A DNA stretch of 64,000 nucleotides from Treponema pallidum subsp. pallidum str. Nichols (GTDB taxonomy: Bacteria > Spirochaetota > Spirochaetia > Treponematales > Treponemataceae). Positions 1-7,426 of the stretch are shown here, one piece after another; within the stretch, counting starts at the first letter, position 1, and each line of letters begins with the position of its first letter. The notes under the pieces are model-generated. The model ran no database searches, had not been told where the DNA came from, and saw nothing but the letters and a program-made list of their open reading frames with translations. The translations under genes and the position numbers were made by a program. The stretch is from assembly GCF_000410535.2 (NCBI RefSeq), contig NC_021490.2, positions 840,501 through 904,500 on the forward strand. Direction: 5' to 3'.

Positions 1-831
1 GGCTGCAATTGCAGCATCAATGGTAGAGCCCACATTACTTCCTAATACGCTTGCTGCAGCGAACTCCACTCCGATGACACCACCGAACGCCATAGTCAAC
101 ACGATCGCAGTGGTTGCAGACGAGGAGTGCAAGATGACCGTTAACACAAAGCCTGATAGGAGTCCTACAAAAACACTGAGCGCACGATCCTCAACTGCAA
201 TTTTAAGGAAGGAAAGCTCTTCTACAGAAAGTGGAGGAATGAGCGAAGAGAGCAAACCAAGCCCGGTAAAGAGAAGACCAAAGCCCATGATGCTCTCGCC
301 CAAATGTCCTTTATGCAAGTGTTTAAAAAAAGTCAGAAAATAGCCAATCCCAAAGGCGGGGACAGCGATTGACGCAAGCTTAAACTGAAAACCCACAAGC
401 GCAACAATCCAAGCAGTAACAGTGGTACCGATATTCGCACCAAGAATTACGCCGATTGACTGCGTCAAAGAAAGCACTCCCGCGTTAATAAAAGAAATCG
501 TCATAACCGTCGTAGCCCCTGACGACTGCACAATAGCGGTAACTGCCATGCCGGTTAGCACCGCGAAGAAACAGTTACTGGTCATCACTTGGAGAATTTT
601 GTGGAGGCTTTCTCCAGTACCCTTTTGGATACCGTCACTCATCAGCTTCATACCAAAGAGCATGAAGCCAAGGCTTCCGATACCCTGCAAAAGGACAGCC
701 ACAAGGTGCATCGGCGCCCACCATAGCAAAAACAGGGGATACGTATCAATTGTCCGAAGCGGGACACTGCGCCGTACGGACGTATGTTTATTAGTCAATC
801 TCTCTTTTCTCAAATAGTCTCGCCGTGACAT
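1..831 (-). CDS. Na/Pi cotransporter family membrane protein (partial, C-terminus outside window)
   Basis: An open minus-strand frame runs from an ATG at 831 to the left window edge without a stop. The protein has hydrophobic segments and two copies of the QSS-type signature of the Na+/phosphate cotransporter II family (PF02690): 'QSSGATT' in the first half and 'HSSSATT' in the second. This repeat is the family hallmark and would form the substrate pathway in the inner membrane. The N-terminal stretch 'GSLGFMLFGMKLMSDG' is also typical. The start is uncertain: no good ribosome site precedes 831, and an in-frame ATG about 120 nt further in directly precedes the first hydrophobic segment. Bacterial members often carry a PhoU-like tail, which would lie outside the window. 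Substrate specificity is inferred from the family only. It is divergently arranged with the lipoprotein gene at 877. Confidence 0.85.
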   Translation of the reverse strand, partial: MSRRDYLRKERLTNKHTSVRRSVPLRTIDTYPLFLLWWAPMHLVAVLLQGIGSLGFMLFGMKLMSDGIQKGTGESLHKILQVMTSNCFFAVLTGMAVTAIVQSSGATTVMTISFINAGVLSLTQSIGVILGANIGTTVTAWIVALVGFQFKLASIAVPAFGIGYFLTFFKHLHKGHLGESIMGFGLLFTGLGLLSSLIPPLSVEELSFLKIAVEDRALSVFVGLLSGFVLTVILHSSSATTAIVLTMAFGGVIGVEFAAASVLGSNVGSTIDAAIAA

Positions 832-876
832 CGCTTGTGTGCTACGCTGCGTCCCATGGAAACGCTAGGATTTTGT

Positions 877-1659
877 ATGCTTTCTCCCTCCACTCTGCCT
901 TTACGGAAGTGGGGAATCAGGTTATGTCGCGCAGGGTATCGCGCTCTGGGTGCACTGCTGGGTACGGGGGTCTTGGTTTGCTGTGCTTCAAGCACGAACA
1001 TGACTGTTTCGAACGACTACCCTCCTAAGGAATTAGGAGTCCTGAATGCCTACACGGTCGACCGCTTGCGTACTGCGATTTCTCCACGCGACTTTACCTT
1101 TGTGTTTGACCCGCCGATCGACACTGTGCTTATGCAGTTCAAATTCCTACTGGACGGCATTACGCTCTACCTTGAGCGTAAGGACCGTACAGCACTGCGC
1201 GAAGCTATTGAGAAGTACTTAGGCGAATATGAAGCACAAACGCTCACGCGGGAAAAGAGTAGTGAGCGGGCGTACTTTGGGACAACTACTCCGCTGATGA
1301 CCTGGGGTATTCTTGGCTCTGCGCACAATGCCACCCCCACTATGCGCTTTGAGTATCAGTTTATCACTGATGATCGCCCTTATTTTATCATTGCAAACCG
1401 CACGATTCCGGGTGCAAATGGTTACAACTGCCCTGCGGTGCGCATTGCACTATCTCCTGCTCAATGTTCACAGGTTATGCAGTATCTCGATCAGGGAAAT
1501 CTTGACGCGCTGCTAGAGGAAATGGCGCAATCGTTTGAAACGTTTGACACGCAACAGGATCCAAAGAAGACACCAGAGACAGATAAAAACGCCGCCTACA
1601 AGGGAAAGGAAAAGAAGGGGAAAAAGGAGGAAAGAGGACCACGCAGCATCATGAAGTAA
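877..1659 (+). CDS. Putative lipoprotein of unknown function
   Basis: About 260 residues. The frame is open from 835, but the ATG at 877 is preferred because AGGA (867-870) sits 6 nt upstream. The N-terminus then reads as a lipoprotein signal: basic residues, a hydrophobic run, and a lipobox-like 'LVCC/VCCA' near residue 35. The mature part begins with 'SSTNMTVSNDYPP' and has no motif I recognise. The C-terminal 35 residues are strongly charged and lysine-rich ('KGKEKKGKKEERG'), probably disordered. It converges on htrA with 39 nt between the stops. I cannot assign a function; a periplasmic or outer-membrane-anchored lipoprotein is the only supported inference. Confidence 0.75.
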   Translation: MLSPSTLPLRKWGIRLCRAGYRALGALLGTGVLVCCASSTNMTVSNDYPPKELGVLNAYTVDRLRTAISPRDFTFVFDPPIDTVLMQFKFLLDGITLYLERKDRTALREAIEKYLGEYEAQTLTREKSSERAYFGTTTPLMTWGILGSAHNATPTMRFEYQFITDDRPYFIIANRTIPGANGYNCPAVRIALSPAQCSQVMQYLDQGNLDALLEEMAQSFETFDTQQDPKKTPETDKNAAYKGKEKKGKKEERGPRSIMK

Positions 1660-1698
1660 CCAGTGAAAAAGGCAGCCTGCACGGGGCGCGCGACCTCG

Positions 1699-2895
1699 CT
1701 ACTCATCTGAGCGTTCTGTGAGCCGCACGGCTACCACATGCTGCCGTCTGCCGCGGAGTACTGTAACGCGAACTTCGTCGTCAGGCTTCTTATCCTCCAA
1801 CACCGAGTAATAATCGCTCAGATTCGCTACAGGCTGGTTGTCGATGGCGGTAATGACGTCTCCCCCCAAGTAGATAACCGCTGCTCTCCGTCCCAGTCCA
1901 TAGCGTACGGCCGTCGTGCCACCGCGCAGTCCTGCCTGTGCAGCGGGGCTTCCCCGCTTGACCTGTGATACCAGCAATCCCTTGCCTACTGTAAGCTGCG
2001 CGTAGTGAGCAATAGATGCGTTGACTTGCACGAGTTCGGCATCGATTTTGCCGCGACGCACACGGCCGTAGCGAATTAGCTCGGACACTATGCGCTTTGC
2101 GGTATCTACTGGCACCGCAAAGCCAACACCAGAAGAACTTCCAGATGTAGAGTAAATAACGGTATTAATGCCTATCATGCGCCCCTGGGTATCCAGAAGC
2201 GGACCACCAGAATTCCCAGGATTGATCGCCGCGTCCGTCTGAATCATATTTCTGATGATACTGCCCTTATTTTGAATGGGACGCGCGAGAGCAGAAACAA
2301 CCCCGACGGTAAGAGTACGCGCTAGTCCAAAGGGATTCCCGATGGCAAGCACCTTTTGTCCGACATCCAAGTTGCGCGAAGAACCGAAGCGGATAACTGT
2401 CAAGCGTGCTCCAGGAGGAGAAACAAACTTAAGCACCGCAAGATCATTCTCCCTGTCTACACCCACGACAGTTGCCTTGTACTGGCTGCCGTCGTGTAGC
2501 GAGAGATAAATTTTAGACGCACCCTCGATGACGTGCGTATTGGTGAGCACGTACCCGCGGGCGTCAATGATAGCGCCAGACCCAGAGCCACCTTCGAGAG
2601 GCACGGGCTCTAAGAACCAATTAACCCCTACCATCTCAGTGGTAATGTTGACAACGGCCTCGTTGGCACTGCGGTAAACGGCGATGTTCTGCCGCTCGTC
2701 GACGGTGTACGGGTCCCCCTCTGCAACAACCGTGGAAAAGCTGGCCGCTTCCGAAGAAGAAACGGAGAGGGAATCAGCTGCTTCGAGCACCGAGGACCTA
2801 GCAGAGAAGTCGAACCACCTTCCTAGAAAGAAGCCCACCGCGCACGCAGCCGCAAGCGCTGCGACCACCGCAAGAACTCGCACCTTGTTGCGCAC
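1699..2895 (-). CDS. htrA: HtrA/DegP-family periplasmic serine protease with one PDZ domain
   Basis: A periplasmic protease/chaperone of the S1C family. The N-terminus has one hydrophobic anchor ('VAALAAACAVGFFLG'). The trypsin-like domain carries all three catalytic residues: His in 'LTNTHVIEG', Asp in 'RENDLAVLKF' and Ser in 'NPGNSGGPLL'. One PDZ domain follows ('GLLVSQVKRGSPAAQAGLRGG'), as in DegS-type proteins, whereas E. coli DegP has two. The frame is open upstream to 2931, but those codons lie inside tRNA-Lys. The GTG at 2895 is preferred: GAGGTGG (2901-2907) lies 5 nt before it. That makes about 398 residues, starting 12 nt behind the tRNA 3' end on the same strand, so transcription from the tRNA-Lys promoter is likely. 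Confidence 0.93.
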   Translation of the reverse strand: MRNKVRVLAVVAALAAACAVGFFLGRWFDFSARSSVLEAADSLSVSSSEAASFSTVVAEGDPYTVDERQNIAVYRSANEAVVNITTEMVGVNWFLEPVPLEGGSGSGAIIDARGYVLTNTHVIEGASKIYLSLHDGSQYKATVVGVDRENDLAVLKFVSPPGARLTVIRFGSSRNLDVGQKVLAIGNPFGLARTLTVGVVSALARPIQNKGSIIRNMIQTDAAINPGNSGGPLLDTQGRMIGINTVIYSTSGSSSGVGFAVPVDTAKRIVSELIRYGRVRRGKIDAELVQVNASIAHYAQLTVGKGLLVSQVKRGSPAAQAGLRGGTTAVRYGLGRRAAVIYLGGDVITAIDNQPVANLSDYYSVLEDKKPDDEVRVTVLRGRRQHVVAVRLTERSDE

Positions 2896-2907
2896 CAATC
2901 CCACCTC

Positions 2908-2980
2908 TGAGCCATGATGGATTCGAACCATCGACCCACGCCTTAAAAGGGCGTTGCTCTACCAGCTGAGCTAATAGCCC
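2908..2980 (-). tRNA. tRNA-Lys (anticodon UUU)
   Basis: 73 nt fold into a full cloverleaf. The acceptor arm pairs GGGCTAT with ATGGCTC (two G-U pairs). The D arm is GCTC/GAGC, the anticodon stem ACGCC/GGCGT closes the loop CTTTTAA (anticodon TTT), and the T arm is GATGG-TTCGAAT-CCATC. The discriminator is A and CCA is not encoded, so it must be added enzymatically. htrA begins 12 nt downstream on the same strand. Confidence 0.97.
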
Positions 2981-3008
2981 ACGGCGCCACGCGCAGCGCC
3001 GCGGGCAG

Positions 3009-3035
3009 CGTGTATTGGAATTGGCATTTTGTCAA
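3009..3035 (-). promoter_or_regulatory. Candidate sigma-70-type promoter for tRNA-Lys/htrA
   Basis: On the minus strand a perfect TTGACA (3035-3030) is followed 15 nt later by TACACG (3014-3009). The spacer is 2 nt shorter than ideal and the -10 is imperfect. The interval to the tRNA 5' end at 2980 is very G+C-rich, as is common at stable-RNA promoters. The -35 is clear, the -10 is a guess. Confidence 0.45.
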
Positions 3036-3123
3036 GTACGCCGCCTTTGCATCCCGTGCCCTGAAAGCTGCTCTAATCCCTTGACTAGAAAAACTATATT
3101 TCCCACCATGGAAGGGTTTTCTT

Positions 3124-3207
3124 GCCTCGATGGTGGAATTGGCAGACACGCTAGCTTCAGGTGCTAGTGCCTTCACCGGCGTGGGAGTTCAAGTCTCCCT
3201 CGAGGCA
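3124..3207 (+). tRNA. tRNA-Leu (anticodon CAG)
   Basis: 84 nt with a class II long variable arm. The acceptor arm pairs GCCTCGA with TCGAGGC, discriminator A. The anticodon stem CTAGC/GCTAG encloses TTCAGGT (anticodon CAG, reads CUG). The variable arm (about TGCCTTCACCGGCG) precedes the T arm GGGAG-TTCAAGT-CTCCC. CCA is not encoded. A TTGACT at 3081 and an AT-rich TATATT at 3095 lie upstream, but their spacing does not form a standard promoter. Confidence 0.96.
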
Positions 3208-3239
3208 CTTGCATCCTGCTACGCCCTAAGAGAAAAGTC

Positions 3240-3914
3240 ATGATTACAGATTCCGTTATTGTTGTCCGGCTCTTGCTCAGCTTTGTCTCAGGACTTGCTA
3301 TCGGGTTGGAGCGCTCCTCAAAGTTACAGGCAGCGGGATTGCGCACTCACACACTCATCTGTGTCGGTGCTACGGGCGTTATGCTCCTGTCCCTCTGCGT
3401 AAGTGAGATTACCGGAGACCACATCGGCGACCCCGGGCGCATCGCTGCACAGGTGGTTTCCGGCATGGGATTTCTCGGCGGCGGTGCCATCTTAAAAATG
3501 GGTGCAAACGTGAAAGGCTTAACCACTGCTACTACTATTTGGGTGACAGCAGGGATCGGTCTCGTTATCGGCGCAGGGCTGTACAGCGCAGGGGCGATGC
3601 TCGTGCTCCTCGTACTGATCACCCTTGCAGGCTTGGATAAAATTGAAAAGTGTGTATTTCCCACTCGCCAGAATAAGCGCCTAGAAATACAGTTCTCCCA
3701 TCATGAACCTGAAGTCAACGAGGTTATGGAACTTCTTCGCAAGCATTCCATCATCGTCATTTCAACCAATTTTCAACATTCCAAGTCGGAGACAAGCTTT
3801 CCTAAGCTCGTCTTGCTTATCAGTGTACCGCAAAAGCTTAATATCCGAAAACTGAACCACGAGGTGCATATGCTTGAGTGCGTCCAGCAGTTCGTACTTC
3901 AGGAAACTCTCTGA
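3240..3914 (+). CDS. MgtC/SapB family inner-membrane protein
   Basis: 224 residues. The N-terminal two thirds carry about four membrane segments with the conserved MgtC/SapB core: 'GLAIGLERS', 'AGLRTHTLICVGA' and 'GMGFLGGGAILK' followed by 'VKGLTTATTIWVTAGIGL'. The last 75 residues are soluble and resemble the small regulatory tail of longer family members. In other bacteria the family is tied to Mg2+ limitation and modulation of F-type ATPase; which role applies in this organism cannot be read from sequence. The ATG at 3240 follows AAGAGAAAAG. It lies 32 nt behind tRNA-Leu on the same strand. Confidence 0.88.
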   Translation: MITDSVIVVRLLLSFVSGLAIGLERSSKLQAAGLRTHTLICVGATGVMLLSLCVSEITGDHIGDPGRIAAQVVSGMGFLGGGAILKMGANVKGLTTATTIWVTAGIGLVIGAGLYSAGAMLVLLVLITLAGLDKIEKCVFPTRQNKRLEIQFSHHEPEVNEVMELLRKHSIIVISTNFQHSKSETSFPKLVLLISVPQKLNIRKLNHEVHMLECVQQFVLQETL

Positions 3915-3955
3915 ATCCTGTGCGTTCATTTCCCTCCTTTCCACCCCATGACCTC

Positions 3956-3984
3956 TTGCACTTTTTAAACTACCTCTCTTTACT
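3956..3984 (+). promoter_or_regulatory. Candidate promoter immediately upstream of nth
   Basis: TTGCAC (3956-3961), a 17-nt spacer and TTTACT (3979-3984) lie just ahead of the nth ATG at 3994, with no Shine-Dalgarno sequence between. A start point 6-8 nt after the -10 would leave almost no leader. Both boxes are imperfect. Confidence 0.35.
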
Positions 3985-3993
3985 GGCACCCTT

Positions 3994-4629
3994 ATGCGTC
4001 TATTAGACAGCAAGGGGGTACACGCCGTTTTTGAGCAGCTGCACGCAGCAAACCCGCAACCACAAGGAGAACTTCACTGGCGCAATACTTTTACGCTCCT
4101 GGTGGCAGTACTGCTTTCTGCGCAGGCAACAGACAAAAGCGTCAACAAGGCGACCGCTGCTCTGTTTGATGTGGCAGACACCCCCCAAGCAATGCTCGCG
4201 CTGGGGGAAGAACGGCTATGCTCCTACATACGGACGATTAATTTATACCCCACGAAAGCACGCCGAATCATTGCACTCAGTGCTGAACTCATCGAGCGCT
4301 TCGCTGCCCAAGTACCGTGCGACGCCCATGCCCTAGAGAGTCTACCCGGGGTCGGTCACAAGACGGCAAACGTAGTCCTGAACATGGGTTTTGGCATACC
4401 CACAATCGCAGTTGATACGCATATCCTGCGGACAGCGCCACGCATCGGGCTTTCCTCTGGAAGAACCCCACGCGCGGTTGAACGCGACTTGCTTGTGGTC
4501 ACCCCGCGTGAGTTTCGCATGCATGCACATCACTGGATTTTACTCCACGGACGCTACACCTGCACCGCACGAAGACCACGGTGCACGGAGTGCTGCCTAA
4601 GAGACCTATGCTGCAAAAACAACATATAA
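3994..4629 (+). CDS. nth: Endonuclease III (DNA glycosylase/AP lyase)
   Basis: A base-excision-repair enzyme that removes oxidised pyrimidines. 211 residues, the usual size. The helix-hairpin-helix is 'ESLPGVGHKTANVVLN', containing the catalytic Lys ('HKTAN'), and the catalytic Asp lies in 'IAVDTHILR'. The C-terminus carries the [4Fe-4S] ligands with canonical C-X6-C-X2-C-X5-C spacing ('CTARRPRCTECCLRDLC'). Early residues 'LLVAVLLSAQATDKSVN' match the family. No ribosome binding site is visible; see the promoter entry. It converges on the ComF-family gene. Confidence 0.96.
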   Translation: MRLLDSKGVHAVFEQLHAANPQPQGELHWRNTFTLLVAVLLSAQATDKSVNKATAALFDVADTPQAMLALGEERLCSYIRTINLYPTKARRIIALSAELIERFAAQVPCDAHALESLPGVGHKTANVVLNMGFGIPTIAVDTHILRTAPRIGLSSGRTPRAVERDLLVVTPREFRMHAHHWILLHGRYTCTARRPRCTECCLRDLCCKNNI

Positions 4630-4705
4630 GAGAAAAATTGCTGGGCCGTACGTCCTGCGGCATTTTCAGGAATTTCTAAAAGAAGTTCGCTAACTAATTG
4701 ACGCC

Positions 4706-5482
4706 TCACGCAAAAAAGAACGAGAAACCCTGCACACGCTCGCTGCCCGAGGAGCGCAGCACACGCGCACACGCGTCCATCGTGGCATACGTGGTAACTA
4801 CGTCATCGATAATCAAGGCATCACGCGGCACACGAGCGTGCGCCCCGAGCTCTATACTCCCTGCAAGATTCTCAACACGCGCAGCGCGCGACAATGTTTT
4901 CTGCGCGAAACGACCCTCTACTCGCACCAACGCACGATTAACGGTAAAACCAGCCAATTCTAGTCGACGCGACACGTCCTCAACCTGGTCCCATCCTCTC
5001 TCAGCCATCTTGCATGGCCGCGGCGGCACTGGCACCAACTCGGTACTTGCAGTGACGAAGGAGCGCTCACGCGCTGTACGCAAAAAACACCCGGCAATGC
5101 GGGAAAAAAGAGCATCAAAATTCCGCTCCTGCTGTGTCTTCCACAACGACATAAGAGGACGCCCCACACCCAGGTACGGCAAAAGTGAAAAGACACGCCA
5201 AAGCGCAGGCGTTTCACCCGATTCTCGAAGCGCACGGCAAGAGACGCACAACGCTCGCGCCGAAACAAGCGGCTTGGCACAGCGACTACAGAAATCCTCA
5301 GGGTGTTCCAAAAAGTCATGTGCGCGCGCGTACAACCGATCCTGCACACACGAACAGCACAGAGGAACCGTCCCAGTACACCGGGACGCACAAAAAACAC
5401 AGCGCCGCGGCCCAAGGAAAGAAACATAAGCGCGAGCGACACCATCCCTCGCCCACAACCTCGCGCGAGAAAAAAGGATCAC
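4706..5482 (-). CDS. ComF-family phosphoribosyltransferase-like protein
   Basis: 258 residues. The N-terminus has paired cysteines forming a zinc ribbon ('CVFCASRC', 'CCSC', 'CSRCAKPL', 'CVSC'). The C-terminal half is a type I phosphoribosyltransferase fold with 'LVPVPPRP' and the PRPP loop 'ALIIDDVVTTYATM'. This is the ComF/GntX architecture. In naturally competent bacteria ComF acts in DNA uptake; in others its role is unclear. The start is GTG at 5482 preceded by GTAGGGG. No other competence genes lie nearby. The family assignment is secure, the function is not. Confidence 0.85.
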   Translation of the reverse strand: MILFSRARLWARDGVARAYVSFLGPRRCVFCASRCTGTVPLCCSCVQDRLYARAHDFLEHPEDFCSRCAKPLVSARALCVSCRALRESGETPALWRVFSLLPYLGVGRPLMSLWKTQQERNFDALFSRIAGCFLRTARERSFVTASTELVPVPPRPCKMAERGWDQVEDVSRRLELAGFTVNRALVRVEGRFAQKTLSRAARVENLAGSIELGAHARVPRDALIIDDVVTTYATMDACARVLRSSGSERVQGFSFFFA

Positions 5483-5534
5483 ACCCCTACGTCCCTACCT
5501 CACACATCAAGCACGAAACACTGACATCAAAAAC

Positions 5535-5759
5535 TTACGGACGACGGTTAGACACCCCGCGCTGCACCATACCCATGAACTGATTCTCGTACCAACCCTG
5601 AGAATAAGGCTGGTGAGTACGTATGATAGGGCGCAACTTGTCCTCAATAGACTCCTTACAGTCCTCACACACATCATACTCCCGGAATGTCCAATACAAC
5701 CTCTCGGGCAGCGAATTGTCCACTTCCTTCCGACAAATATCACACTGCAACGTCTTCAT
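5535..5759 (-). CDS. Small zinc-ribbon-like protein of unknown function
   Basis: 74 residues, starting at the ATG at 5759, preceded by AGAGGGGG (5762-5770), a strong ribosome site; the frame is open further upstream but without such a site. Two CxxC pairs ('CDIC' near residue 6 and 'CEDC' near residue 33) suggest one bound zinc. The rest is polar, with 'LPERLYWTFREYDVCEDCKESIEDKL'. It lies between mazG (68 nt upstream) and comF (52 nt downstream) on the same strand. I do not recognise a named family. Confidence 0.78.
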   Translation of the reverse strand: MKTLQCDICRKEVDNSLPERLYWTFREYDVCEDCKESIEDKLRPIIRTHQPYSQGWYENQFMGMVQRGVSNRRP

Positions 5760-5827
5760 AAGCCCCCTCTTCTTCAACACGCACCCTGCCCGTGCTAACA
5801 ATTTACACACGGAGACAGGGACGCGTC

Positions 5828-6736
5828 CTACCGTAGCATATTCCCCAGCTTGTGTCGAGTAAAAAACAGTCGCCGTGACCGTGCGCGCCTGCGCACCGCA
5901 GACGCCCGCGTGCGTGCGCGACGTGGTTTATGGCACGCGCGAGACAAAAATACAGAAGTACCTCCAGAAATGGCAGGTATAGAACAGGCACACGAAAAGC
6001 GGCGCACGAAGTCCGCATTTGCGCGGATAAGGGCGAGCACCGGATCTACCCCCACAAGATGTGCAAACGATATCACTGCAGTCAACAGCGCACCTACTGC
6101 AACATGCGCTGCTTGAGTGGCGGATTGTTCGGCAGAATTCTCTGACATCGCACGGAGTGCACGAAAGGTACGCGCACATTCTCGTACCACCTCCGTGCGT
6201 GTTGGACAAAAAAGACGCGCACGCGACGCGTTTTTTTGCATTTTGGACGCGCGCATGAGGGGAGGAACCGTTCGAGGAATGCCCTCTAACGGAGAAGCTG
6301 CACGGCGACGCTCCACCTGTGTTTTAATCCGTTCCCACTGATCAAACACCTCCTGTGCTGTTTGTGCTCGCTTCGGATTTTCCGGTCCAGGAAATCCTTC
6401 TGTTTGCCCAAATACGTGGGGGTGACGTCGAATTAACTTTTCCGTTAATGCAGTTACAACATCTGCAAGCGAGAACACCCCTCGCTGTTCATACATGTAT
6501 GCAATCATACACACATTCATCAGCACGTCCCCCAACTCCTCCTGAACGTGAGCATACGACGAATGCTGTGCCTCGCCCTCTTCGAGGATAGCCTCAAGCG
6601 CTTCATACGTCTCCTCCAAAAAGGACGAACACATACTTACCGGCGTTTGTGCCAAATCCCACGCACACCCGTCCGGCGCACGCAACCGCACAATTATTTC
6701 ATACAAGCGATAAAAAGCCTGCGCACACGTGCTCAT
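5828..6736 (-). CDS. mazG: MazG-type nucleoside triphosphate pyrophosphohydrolase, second domain degenerate
   Basis: About 302 residues with two MazG repeats. The first is well conserved: 'CAWDLAQTP', the metal-binding 'EETYEALEAI' and 'EELGDVLMNV', then 'KLIRRHPHVF'. The second (about residues 190-250) keeps the fold ('HLVGVDPVLALIRANADFVRRF'), but where the family has an E-E-x-G-D helix it reads 'AAHVAVGALL', losing the acidic metal ligands. A basic tail of about 50 residues follows that I cannot match. MazG hydrolyses NTPs and dNTPs and helps cleanse nucleotide pools. ATG at 6736 overlaps the DedA stop (TGATG), with AGGAGTGAGG upstream, so the two genes are translationally coupled. Confidence 0.9.
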   Translation of the reverse strand: MSTCAQAFYRLYEIIVRLRAPDGCAWDLAQTPVSMCSSFLEETYEALEAILEEGEAQHSSYAHVQEELGDVLMNVCMIAYMYEQRGVFSLADVVTALTEKLIRRHPHVFGQTEGFPGPENPKRAQTAQEVFDQWERIKTQVERRRAASPLEGIPRTVPPLMRASKMQKNASRARLFCPTRTEVVRECARTFRALRAMSENSAEQSATQAAHVAVGALLTAVISFAHLVGVDPVLALIRANADFVRRFSCACSIPAISGGTSVFLSRACHKPRRARTRASAVRRRARSRRLFFTRHKLGNMLR

Positions 6737-7380
6737 CACCTCACTCCTACATTAGTTTGTACGTCATCGTGTGTAATTCTCACTCCATCCCCTGTGGTTT
6801 TCTGCCGGCGGCCAATCAACACCCGTATACCCAGCACCGACAAAGGCAAAATCACCACCGCAAAAACCTTGAGTGAAATACGCTGTACAGAGCCAAGGAA
6901 ATAGGTCATCCAAAAGAGCACAGAAATACTACAGGCCGCTGCGAGTGCGTCGTAGCACGCAAAACGCACAAACGGCACACGCACAAACCCCGACGTCAGC
7001 GAAACCACATTACGAACCCCAAATGGGACAAAACGCGCAAGCACATATACCCAAAGGCCATAACGCGAAAGAAGTGTGACTATCTTTTGTGCGCGGCAGG
7101 ACGCGAGCGTCCGCTCAAGAGCAGCCACACGCAACGCACCCTGTTGCAACAGGTATCCCCAAAAATACACCGCATAATCACTTATTAATGCACCTGCATA
7201 CAACGCTCCTAGAAAGCTCGGCACAGATGCTCCATCCTGTCGACATACTAATGCACTCATGACAATCAGCGCATCTTCAGAAACCGGCACATGCACTCCT
7301 GCCAAGAGCAGGCTGACAAACACAACCATAGGTAACGAGTGAATATGCGCTGAAACCCAAGAAAAAAGCGTATGCACCAC
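6736..7380 (-). CDS. DedA-family inner-membrane protein
   Basis: 214 residues with about five hydrophobic segments. Conserved DedA features are 'PVSEDALIVMSALV' near the N-terminus, 'DYAVYFWGYLLQQ', and 'LARFVPFGVRNVVSLTSG', matching the R-F-x-P-x-x-R motif needed for function. DedA proteins are lipid scramblase/flippase-like or proton-dependent transporters and support envelope integrity. The start is GTG at 7380. The stop overlaps the mazG start. Exact substrate unknown; polyprenyl-phosphate or phospholipid handling are family-level possibilities. Confidence 0.87.
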   Translation of the reverse strand: MVHTLFSWVSAHIHSLPMVVFVSLLLAGVHVPVSEDALIVMSALVCRQDGASVPSFLGALYAGALISDYAVYFWGYLLQQGALRVAALERTLASCRAQKIVTLLSRYGLWVYVLARFVPFGVRNVVSLTSGFVRVPFVRFACYDALAAACSISVLFWMTYFLGSVQRISLKVFAVVILPLSVLGIRVLIGRRQKTTGDGVRITHDDVQTNVGVR

Positions 7381-7426
7381 GCCCTACGCACCTCCATATC
7401 AGTTGTTAAAAATCCTGCGTGCCAGT

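Noticed and set aside
3081-3100. TTGACT and TATATT before tRNA-Leu as a promoter
   Set aside because: Only 8 nt apart; no spacing that makes a standard promoter.
4698-5429. 243-codon plus-strand frame opposite the ComF-family gene
   Set aside because: The minus strand encodes an intact zinc ribbon and PRPP loop. The plus frame is basic low-complexity shadow.
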